This document shows positions 1 through 5,576 of a DNA stretch of 15,812 nucleotides, piece after piece; the stretch's first letter is position 1, and the number at the start of each line of letters is the position of its first letter. The position numbers and the translations under genes are program-made. The notes under the pieces were generated by a model. The model was not told the DNA's origin. It worked only from the letters and a program-made list of their open reading frames with translations, and made no database searches. The DNA comes from an uncultured Olsenella sp. Its GTDB lineage: Bacteria > Actinomycetota > Coriobacteriia > Coriobacteriales > Atopobiaceae. The stretch is taken from NCBI GenBank assembly GCA_959598545.1, contig CAUGFC010000037.1:1-15812 (forward strand), read 5' to 3'.

Positions 1-634
1 GCACCTCGCGCACGCACTCGAGCGCCTCCTGGATGTCCTCCGAGGCGGCAAGGCCGCGCATGCGCGTGGCCTCCATCATGGGCTGGAGCGCGCGGCGCGC
101 GCCGAAGAGGATTGCGAGCCCCACCGGGCAGCTCCAGAGCGACGCGAGCGCGAGCCGCCAGTCAAAGGAGAACAGGCAGACGGCCGCCACGGCGAGCGTG
201 ATGTAGGCGCCGTAGAGCTCGGGCAGCACGTGGCTATAGGCGTGCTCGGTGGTCTTGACGTCGGTCATGAGGGTCTCGGTGAGGTCGGCCAGGTCGCGGC
301 GGCCGAAGAAGCCCAGGGGCAGCTTGCGCAGGCGCTCCGCGAGGCCGATGCGCTGCCTGCCACTCTCCTTGTAGATGACGCCGTACTGGTAGTAGTAAGC
401 CCAGTACTCCGCCACGAAGAGCGCGACGGCAAAGGCGACGAGGCCCGCTGCGTACGGGAGGAGGTCCGGCAGCGGCGCGCCCTCGGTGAGATGTGCCACG
501 AGCTCGCTCATGAGCAGGTAGAGGGCACCCACTCCGCCAAAGACCACGAGGTTTGCCGCCGCCGTCCACACGGCGCCGAGCTTGACGTTGCGCATGCCCT
601 CGTCGGTGAGGGCGTACTTCTCCTGGACGCTCAT
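1..634 (-). CDS. Half ABC exporter, N-terminal membrane domain (partial, runs off left edge)
   Basis: Translation of the minus strand begins MSVQEKYALTDEGMRNVK and stays open for 211 codons to the window edge. It shows the membrane domain of an ABC exporter: hydrophobic helices near residues 20-45 and 58-80, the coupling-type stretch with GFFGRRDLADLTE (about 108-120), then further helices near 140-180. The ATPase domain would lie beyond the window. The start ATG directly follows the TAG stop of the upstream half transporter, and its ribosome binding site (AGGAGGTG) lies inside the end of that gene, so translation is almost certainly coupled. The two proteins probably form a heterodimeric exporter of the siderophore-associated YbtP/YbtQ or IrtA/IrtB type. 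The substrate cannot be read from the sequence; a metallophore or peptide is inferred only from the paired architecture and the AraC neighbour. Confidence 0.88.
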   Translation of the reverse strand, partial: MSVQEKYALTDEGMRNVKLGAVWTAAANLVVFGGVGALYLLMSELVAHLTEGAPLPDLLPYAAGLVAFAVALFVAEYWAYYYQYGVIYKESGRQRIGLAERLRKLPLGFFGRRDLADLTETLMTDVKTTEHAYSHVLPELYGAYITLAVAAVCLFSFDWRLALASLWSCPVGLAILFGARRALQPMMEATRMRGLAASEDIQEALECVREV

Positions 635-2470
635 CTACTCCACCTCCTGGGCGCTTGTGATGCGCCAGCTCACGGACTTCTCGTAGTCGGCCCACATGCG
701 GGCGTAGAGACCGCCCGCTGCCAGCAGCTCGTCGTGCGTGCCCTGCTCGACCACGCGCCCGGCGTCGAGCACCACGATCTTGTCGGCGTTCCGCACCGTG
801 GAGAGGCGGTGCGCGATCATGAGGACGGTGCGCGCCGAGCCGTCGCGTCCGTGGGCGAGGCGCTTGAAGGCCGCCTGGATCTTGACCTCGTTCTCGGGGT
901 CGGCGAAGGCCGTCGCCTCGTCGAGCACCACCACCGGAGCATCCTTCAGAATCGCGCGGGCAATCATGAGGCGCTGCACCTCGCCGCCGGAGAGGTGGGT
1001 GCCGCCCGTCCCCACGAGCGTGTCGGCACCCTGGGGCAGCTTCTCCAGGATGTCCGCGCACTGGGCGGCCTCGAGCGCGGCGAGCGCCTCCTCGCGGGTG
1101 GCCTCGGGGCGCGCGGCGCGCACGTTCTCCAGGATCGTCTGGCGGAAGGGGCGGTTGGCCTGGAAGACAAAGGCAACGCGGTCCATGAGGTCGTGTGGGT
1201 CCATCTCGCGCACGTCCACGCCGCCGAGCGTCACGCGTCCGGCGTCCACGTCCCAGAAGCGAGGCACGAGGCTCGCCGCCGTGGTCTTGCCTCCGCCGGA
1301 TGGACCCACGAGCGCCACCGTCGCGCCGGCCGGCACCTCAAAGCTCACGTGGTCGAGCGCCGGAGCGTCCGCGCCCTCGTAGGTGAAGGTCACGTCCTCG
1401 AAGCGGATGGCGTTGCCCGCGGGCGTGCGAGGTGTGGCGGGGGCGGATATCACGGGCGCAGCCAGCACCTCCTCGACGCGCGTGACCGCGTCCGCAGCAG
1501 ACTGGAACGCCTCGGACATGAACATCACGCGCGTCATGGCGGTGGGGATCACCGCCGAGAAGATCGCGTAGAACGCGAAGTTGGCCAGAAAGCGCGCGAA
1601 GTCCCCCTCTCCGGGCGCGACGAGGATCGCCGCCGGCACGAGGAAGATCGCGACGCCGTTGATGATGGTGAGCGAGAGCGACTGCGGCGTCTGGCACCAC
1701 TTGACGGCATAGTCCTGCGCGAGCCGCGTGAACTCCTCAATGGCATCATGGAACGCGCGGAAGCTGTAGACCGTCTGCTGGAAGACCTTGACCACGGGGA
1801 TGCCGCGCACGTACTCGGTGCCGGTCTTGTTCATCTTGACGAGCGACTCCATGTAGCGCGTCATGAAGTCCATGCCGCGCCCGCCCATCATCTTTATCAG
1901 GCAGAGAATGGAGATGACGACCGCCGCGAGGCACGCGAGGCCGAGTCGCCAGTCAAAGACGAAGAACAGCACCAGCATGCCGACGATCATGGCAATGCTG
2001 CCCGCGGTGTCAGGGAGCTTATGGGCGAGAAGCCCCTCGGTCTCGGCGGCACAGCCGTCCACGACGCGGCGCAGTGCGCCGCTCGCGTGCGTGTCGAAGT
2101 AGCCGAGGCTCGCGTGCATGAGGTGGTCCGTGGTGTGCTTGCGCATGTTGGACGCACAACGAAAGGCCGCGAGGTGCGTGCACATGAGGCCGGCGAAGTA
2201 GATGAGGATGCTCGCGGCCGCAAGGCCGAACGCCCACCAGCCGTACGCGGCGATTCCGGTGGCCGCGCCCCAGTCGGGGGCCACGGCGATAAGGTCGCGC
2301 GCCACGAGCCAGATGCAGACGTACGGGCCAAAACTCACGAGCATCGAGACGGCCGAGAGCGTGCAGCCCAGGTACGTGAGCGCCTTACGCGGACCGGCGA
2401 AGGCGAGCAGACGGCTCACGGCGCCCTTGCCGCGGGCGTCGCTCGCCTTGGTCGCTTGAGAGTCAGACAT
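635..2470 (-). CDS. ABC transporter, fused membrane and ATPase domains (half exporter)
   Basis: The 611-residue protein has a six-helix ABC membrane domain (about residues 20-325) followed by an ATPase domain (about 355-600). Visible motifs are Walker A GPSGGGKTT (389-397), Q-loop Gln437, signature LSGGE (493-497), Walker B VVVLDEAT (513-520) and switch His554 in AHRLS, so the ATPase site looks intact. The stretch ATAFADPENE after Walker B is typical of the subgroup paired with siderophore systems (YbtP/YbtQ, IrtA/IrtB). The start is supported by AAGGAGG five bases upstream. Its stop codon touches the ATG of the second half transporter, so both form one operon. The divergent AraC-type gene probably controls it. 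It likely moves a metallophore or small peptide across the cytoplasmic membrane; the direction and substrate are inferred. Confidence 0.93.
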   Translation of the reverse strand: MSDSQATKASDARGKGAVSRLLAFAGPRKALTYLGCTLSAVSMLVSFGPYVCIWLVARDLIAVAPDWGAATGIAAYGWWAFGLAAASILIYFAGLMCTHLAAFRCASNMRKHTTDHLMHASLGYFDTHASGALRRVVDGCAAETEGLLAHKLPDTAGSIAMIVGMLVLFFVFDWRLGLACLAAVVISILCLIKMMGGRGMDFMTRYMESLVKMNKTGTEYVRGIPVVKVFQQTVYSFRAFHDAIEEFTRLAQDYAVKWCQTPQSLSLTIINGVAIFLVPAAILVAPGEGDFARFLANFAFYAIFSAVIPTAMTRVMFMSEAFQSAADAVTRVEEVLAAPVISAPATPRTPAGNAIRFEDVTFTYEGADAPALDHVSFEVPAGATVALVGPSGGGKTTAASLVPRFWDVDAGRVTLGGVDVREMDPHDLMDRVAFVFQANRPFRQTILENVRAARPEATREEALAALEAAQCADILEKLPQGADTLVGTGGTHLSGGEVQRLMIARAILKDAPVVVLDEATAFADPENEVKIQAAFKRLAHGRDGSARTVLMIAHRLSTVRNADKIVVLDAGRVVEQGTHDELLAAGGLYARMWADYEKSVSWRITSAQEVE

Positions 2471-2493
2471 CGAAGCCTCCTTGCCCTCGTGTC

Positions 2494-2522
2494 TTGATTG
2501 GCATTCCGCCGCACCGTATCAT
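2494..2522 (+). promoter_or_regulatory. Candidate sigma70-type promoter for the AraC-type gene
   Basis: TTGATT (2494-2499) and TATCAT (2517-2522) are separated by exactly 17 bases in the divergent gap. Transcription would start near 2529, just before the inverted repeat at 2537-2557. No equally good pair was found for the ABC operon in the opposite direction. Confidence 0.5.
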
Positions 2523-2536
2523 GGGAGTCGTTACTT

Positions 2537-2557
2537 GTTAGCTACGGTTAACTAACC
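2537..2557. promoter_or_regulatory. Nested inverted repeat, candidate operator between ABC operon and AraC gene
   Basis: GTTAG (2537-2541) pairs with CTAAC (2552-2556), and a second shorter palindrome GGTTA-AC-TAACC sits at 2546-2557. The half-sites resemble those of DtxR/IdeR-type iron boxes (GGTTA...TAACC), but the spacing is 2 rather than 3, so the match is only partial. The site is the most AT-rich spot of the gap and lies downstream of the candidate AraC promoter. It could bind the AraC protein itself or a metal-dependent repressor. Confidence 0.45.
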
Positions 2558-2595
2558 TTGGACGATTCCTCAAGGGAGATGGACGAACCCTCAAG

Positions 2596-3597
2596 ATGAC
2601 GGGCATGGGAGACATTCCCCGCGAGCTCGCTGCGCTCTTCGAGCCGCAGGTCGAGCAGCTCGGCGTGCGCCTCGAGCGCCGGGGCGGCATCTGGGCGGGC
2701 GAGACGCGCGGCTCCGTGGCGACAGGCTCGATGTGGCTTTGTGCGCCTATGCCGTACTGCCTCGTGCTCTGTCACGACGTCACTCCGCTTGAGGACATGC
2801 CGCTCTTCGAGGGGTCGCTCGGGCCGTACGCCTGCGCCTGCACGATGGGAGACGATGCGGTTTCGTGCTCGCGGGACTGCGGACTTCCGATCAGGTTCGT
2901 CGGCGCTGGGGGCGGCGCGCGGCGTCCGCATGACGAAGTGGCCACGTTCGTCGAGCGCGGCCCCCGCTCGCTCTCGAGCCGCCTGCTCGCCGGCCACGTC
3001 TACCGCTCTCGCTCAGTCATCTGTCTGCCCGACTTCTTCGACGAGCTGGACCGTAGCTATCCGGGGGAGTTCAGCGGGCTCTTCTCGGCGTTTGACGGCT
3101 CCTGGGGTCCCGAGGCCAAGGGGGCGATTCGTCATGCGCTCGGCAACATACCCGCGAGTCCTCCGCTCGGCCCCGGTGGGTCGCTCGGGATTCTCTCGAC
3201 CGTCACCTCTCTCATGGCGTCTCTGGTGGCAGACGGGAAAGGCGCCGGTCAAGACGAGGGCGCGCTGGTGAGTCACGCGAGGAGGCTCCTGTCGGCTGCC
3301 GTCGAGGAGGGCGGCGCGCCACCTTCCGTCGACGCACTCGCGCGCGGGCTCTACGTGAGCCGGTCACGGCTCTGCGACGCGTTCAGGCGCGAGACGGGGC
3401 AGAGCGTGGGCGCCTATGCGCGCCGGCTGAGGATGGAGCGCGCGTGCCGTCTCCTCGGGGAAGGGAATCGTAGCGTCTCCGAGATTGCCGTCCTTCTTGG
3501 CTACCCAAGCCCCTCGGCCTTCTGCCACGCCTTCTCCGACTTCACGGGAATGTCCCCGCGAGCGTGGATGATTCAAAAGGGGACAGGCCCCTTTTGA
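2596..3597 (+). CDS. AraC-family transcriptional regulator, Cys-rich N-terminal domain
   Basis: The 333-residue protein ends in a double helix-turn-helix AraC domain (about residues 225-330): first HTH at about 243-268 (DALARGLYVSRSRLCDAF), second with SEIAVLLGYPSPSAFCHAF and the family tail FTGMSPRAW. The N-terminal 200 residues match no domain I recognise but carry seven cysteines within residues 49-95 (49, 55, 59, 80, 82, 91, 95), which suggests metal or redox sensing. It is divergent from two half ABC exporters and probably regulates them, as YbtA does for yersiniabactin genes. The start is uncertain: GGGAG lies 17 bases upstream of the ATG, and another ATG occurs three codons in. The last codons (IQKGTGPF and stop) are encoded by a repeated palindrome, so the original C-terminus was replaced or extended. 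Confidence 0.9.
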   Translation: MTGMGDIPRELAALFEPQVEQLGVRLERRGGIWAGETRGSVATGSMWLCAPMPYCLVLCHDVTPLEDMPLFEGSLGPYACACTMGDDAVSCSRDCGLPIRFVGAGGGARRPHDEVATFVERGPRSLSSRLLAGHVYRSRSVICLPDFFDELDRSYPGEFSGLFSAFDGSWGPEAKGAIRHALGNIPASPPLGPGGSLGILSTVTSLMASLVADGKGAGQDEGALVSHARRLLSAAVEEGGAPPSVDALARGLYVSRSRLCDAFRRETGQSVGAYARRLRMERACRLLGEGNRSVSEIAVLLGYPSPSAFCHAFSDFTGMSPRAWMIQKGTGPF

Positions 3598-3600
3598 ATC
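3570..3600. repeat. Perfect 13-bp palindrome (GGGACAG hairpin family, copy 1) over AraC stop codon
   Basis: Arms 3570-3582 and 3588-3600 are perfectly complementary around the loop ACAGG. The stop codon TGA (3595-3597) lies in the right arm. The core GGGGACAGGCCCC recurs with changed arms at 5151-5183 and 12862-12896. Placed between convergent genes, it may act as a bidirectional terminator, but it is not followed by a clear T-run. It is best called a REP-like element. Confidence 0.8.
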
Positions 3601-3628
3601 CATGCGACAGGCATGGCAGGCGCGTCTT

Positions 3629-3692
3629 TTTTATCGACTACAACCGATGAAATCTCTCAACACGCGGTCTCTGTCGGTTACAGTCGATAAAA
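3629..3692. repeat. Inverted repeat (19-bp arms, 2 mismatches) downstream of DUF4143 ATPase
   Basis: Arm 3629-3647 (TTTTATCGACT..AACCGA) and arm 3674-3692 are reverse complements at 17 of 19 positions, with 26 bases between. Each arm is itself dyad-like (ATCG-N8-CGAT in the left arm). The right arm abuts the stop codon of the minus-strand ATPase. It could be a terminator for the convergent genes, paired operators, or the ends of a tiny inserted element. Confidence 0.65.
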
Positions 3693-5039
3693 CTATGATT
3701 GCTCATCAAGAATGCCCGGAAAGGCATTGGCGGCGTAGAGCGGTACGTTTACCAGCCAGTCCTGCTCCTTCAGCCCGCGAAGCGAGAAGCGCACGGCCCG
3801 CTCGAGCCCGTAGTCACGTACGAACGCGGCGAGACTTCCTCCGGCGACGTTCTCGTTTGCCTTGACCTCAACGGGAACGGGGCGTCCGGCAACCTCGAGC
3901 AAGAAGTCGACCTCTCCCTTTTTCTGCTTGCCGTCTGCCGACCAGTAATACGGTGCCAGGCCACCCGCCACGAGCTGCTGGCACACGAACTGCTCGGCGT
4001 AGGCTCCCTTGTACTCGGTAAAGAGACGGTCTCCCTCCACGAGCACGCGTGGCTCAAGTCCTGTTGTTGCGCCCAAGAGCCCGATGTCGAGTAGGTAGAG
4101 CTTGAAGTACGTCTCGTCGGCATATCCTTTGAGCGGGATTCCCGGCTTGGTCACGCGAGGGACCTTTGTGACCAGGCCCGCATCAACAAGCCACGCGACG
4201 GCATCCCGATAGTCGCGCCCGCGCCCGCCCTCCCGGACGGAGGCGTAGCTAAATCTGCGAAGATCGTTCTCGCGCGCAAGCTGAACGGGTACCGACCTCC
4301 ACGTCTGGCGGATGCGCTCCACTTCTGCAGCGCTTGCAACGTGCTTCGAGAAGTCATGCTCGTAATCTGTGAGCAGCGCTCGCTGCACTGATCGAGCCGC
4401 CGCAAAGTCCCCGGTCTCGCTGTAGCGTCTGACCGCCTCGGGCATGCCCCCTACGTAGTAATAGGTGCGCAGGAGATCGGTCAGGCGCTCGGAGAAGACG
4501 CTGATGAGATCGGCGTCGCCCTGGGAGAGCGCATCCGCAAGCGCCGGGTTGCCAACCTCGCGCACGAACTCGTCAAACGAGAGAGGGTGCAGGTCAAGAT
4601 AGTCGACCTTCCCAACGGGCCATGACGTGCCGGTGCCGTCCCTCCCGCGTTTACGGCTGAGGGCCACGCCAAGAAGGGATCCCGCCGCGACCACGGGCAC
4701 GTCGGGGCGCTGCTCGCAGAACATCTTGAGGGCGGTGATGGCGCGTGGGCACTCCTGGATCTCATCGAGGAATACCAGCGTCCTGCCGTCGCGGGGATTC
4801 GTCCCCGTTGCCGCGCCAATGATGGTGAGCAGGCGCTCCGCATCAAGGCTTCCCTCGAAGGCCCGCTTCATGTCCTCGTTGTCCAGGAACACGACATGGG
4901 CCACGGAATCGTAGCGGTCTGAACCGAATGCGAGGACAAGCCACGTCTTTCCCACCTGACGAGCACCGTTGACGATGAGCGGCTTGCGATTGGGACTGTC
5001 GCTCCACGAGAGGAGTTTGGCCATGGCGTTGCGGTACAT
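3693..5039 (-). CDS. AAA_14/DUF4143 family ATP-binding protein
   Basis: The family combines an N-terminal P-loop ATPase with a C-terminal DUF4143 domain of restriction-endonuclease-like fold; its cellular role is unproven and it is frequent near mobile DNA. Visible are Walker A GARQVGKTW (residues 25-33), Walker B TLVFLDEIQ (about 87-95, acidic pair Asp92/Glu93) and a C-terminal PD-(D/E)xK-like pattern: E in the FTEYKGAYAEQF helix, D in KGEVDFLLEV, and E-x-K in PVEVKAN, so both halves look complete. I chose the ATG at 5039 because MYRNAMAKLL is the usual family start and GAGG lies six bases upstream; an in-frame ATG at 5051 would add four residues and has no better site. At 448 residues it is of normal length. 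It is convergent with the AraC gene and preceded by three 33-bp tandem repeats. Confidence 0.9.
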   Translation of the reverse strand: MYRNAMAKLLSWSDSPNRKPLIVNGARQVGKTWLVLAFGSDRYDSVAHVVFLDNEDMKRAFEGSLDAERLLTIIGAATGTNPRDGRTLVFLDEIQECPRAITALKMFCEQRPDVPVVAAGSLLGVALSRKRGRDGTGTSWPVGKVDYLDLHPLSFDEFVREVGNPALADALSQGDADLISVFSERLTDLLRTYYYVGGMPEAVRRYSETGDFAAARSVQRALLTDYEHDFSKHVASAAEVERIRQTWRSVPVQLARENDLRRFSYASVREGGRGRDYRDAVAWLVDAGLVTKVPRVTKPGIPLKGYADETYFKLYLLDIGLLGATTGLEPRVLVEGDRLFTEYKGAYAEQFVCQQLVAGGLAPYYWSADGKQKKGEVDFLLEVAGRPVPVEVKANENVAGGSLAAFVRDYGLERAVRFSLRGLKEQDWLVNVPLYAANAFPGILDEQS

Positions 5040-5054
5040 TCCCGACCTCATTTC

Positions 5055-5153
5055 TGGCGGAAACCGGCTTCGGCATCGACCATATTTTGGCGGAAACCGA
5101 TTTCGGCATCAACCATCTTATGGCGGAAACCGAAGTCGGCATCCGCCAACGAT
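5055..5153. repeat. Three tandem 33-bp repeats upstream of the DUF4143 ATPase
   Basis: Units 5055-5087, 5088-5120 and 5121-5153 are directly adjacent. Each begins TGGCGGAAACCG, then four variable bases within a CCG-N4-CGG dyad, then GCATC and a more variable end. The conserved part reads GATGCCGA-N3-CGGTTTCCGCC on the minus strand, which is the transcribed strand of the ATPase, so the array forms its leader or operator region. No spacers are present, so it is not a CRISPR. The unit length is a multiple of 3, so all frames stay open across it, but no coding role is evident. Confidence 0.85.
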
Positions 5154-5183
5154 GATACGAAGGGACAGTCCCTTCGTATCATC
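5151..5183. repeat. Perfect 15-bp palindrome (GGGACAG hairpin family, copy 2)
   Basis: Arms 5151-5165 and 5169-5183 are perfectly complementary around the three-base loop CAG. The core AGGGACAGTCCCT matches the copies at 3570 and 12862, but the outer arms are unrelated in sequence and still pair. Its right edge is exactly where recognisable antitoxin-like coding sequence begins, so the element marks the truncation point of that gene. Confidence 0.85.
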
Positions 5184-5272
5184 TCGCAGAGTACGCGGAC
5201 GAGGGGCTTGTTGGCCTCGAGGATGGCGCCTTTGCCCGGGCGATGGAGGTTAAGCATGGAAGCCCTGCTTGA
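5184..5272 (+). pseudogene. Antitoxin-like C-terminal remnant
   Basis: In the frame of 5183, the sequence reads LAEYADEGLVGLEDGAFARAMEVKH and stops at TGA 5270-5272. An acidic C-terminal tail that overlaps the start of a PIN-domain gene by 17 bases is the arrangement expected of a type II antitoxin. No start codon or N-terminal DNA-binding part exists: the frame is closed by a TGA at 5153-5155 inside the palindrome. The gene was therefore cut at the hairpin. The antitoxin identity is inferred from position and overlap, not from a recognised domain. Confidence 0.5.
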
Positions 5273-5474
5273 TGCCAACGCCGTGCTGCGCTACCTGCTT
5301 GACGAGGTCACGTGCCGACGCAAGAACGTGGCTGCGGCGGCGCTCGGGCTCTACAGCGGCGGCTCGTTCGACTTCGTCGACTGCGTGCTGGCCGCAGAGC
5401 GCCAGGAGCTCGGCCGCGACGTCGTGACGTTTGAAAAGAGGTTCGTCGTGCTGCTGGGCAAGGTGGGGGACTAG
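5256..5474 (+). pseudogene. PIN-domain toxin (VapC-like) with internal deletion
   Basis: The 72-codon frame starts MEALLDANAVLRYLLDE, the first PIN strand with catalytic Asp6, and then jumps to VTCRRKNVAAAALGLYSGGSFDFVDC and AERQELGRDVVTFEKR, the last third of a PIN domain with Asp39/Asp42. PIN toxins are normally about 130-140 residues. Roughly 50-60 codons, including the helices that carry the second acidic residue, are absent without a frameshift. Deletion between short LLDE-like coding repeats would explain this. The start at 5256 matches the family start and overlaps the antitoxin remnant. The stop TAG is part of the CTAG next to the left end of the IS481 element. The product is very unlikely to be an active RNase. 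Confidence 0.72.
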
Positions 5475-5475
5475 C

Positions 5476-5503
5476 TGTTCAGTGCCAAGACGTTGTTTAC
5501 GCC
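5476..5503 (+). repeat. IS481 left terminal inverted repeat
   Basis: TGTTCAGTGCCAAGACGTTG and the following TTTACGCC are the left end. It matches the reverse complement of 6528-6555 except at four positions (5, 6, 14 and 16). Confidence 0.88.
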
Positions 5504-5519
5504 CCGAGGGTGACAAACA

Positions 5520-5576
5520 GGGAGGGCTCCCGCATGCTGTGGATTGCCTAGATCTGCAGCCGAGGGGAGCCCTCCC
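5520..5576 (+). promoter_or_regulatory. Hairpin hiding the transposase ribosome binding site
   Basis: Arms 5520-5531 and 5565-5576 are perfect 12-base complements with a 33-base loop. The only Shine-Dalgarno-like sequence, GGGAG (5565-5569), lies in the right arm, and the arm ends at the base before the ATG at 5577. Read-through transcripts from outside would fold this stem and block translation. IS10 and IS50 use comparable leader structures to resist external activation. Confidence 0.6.

Noticed and set aside
230..2497. A 755-codon plus-strand frame opposite the ABC exporters
   Set aside because: It covers two unrelated genes and shows no domain; it is the shadow of GC-rich codon bias.
5055..5153. 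CRISPR array
   Set aside because: The three 33-bp units are contiguous with no spacers, and no cas gene is present.
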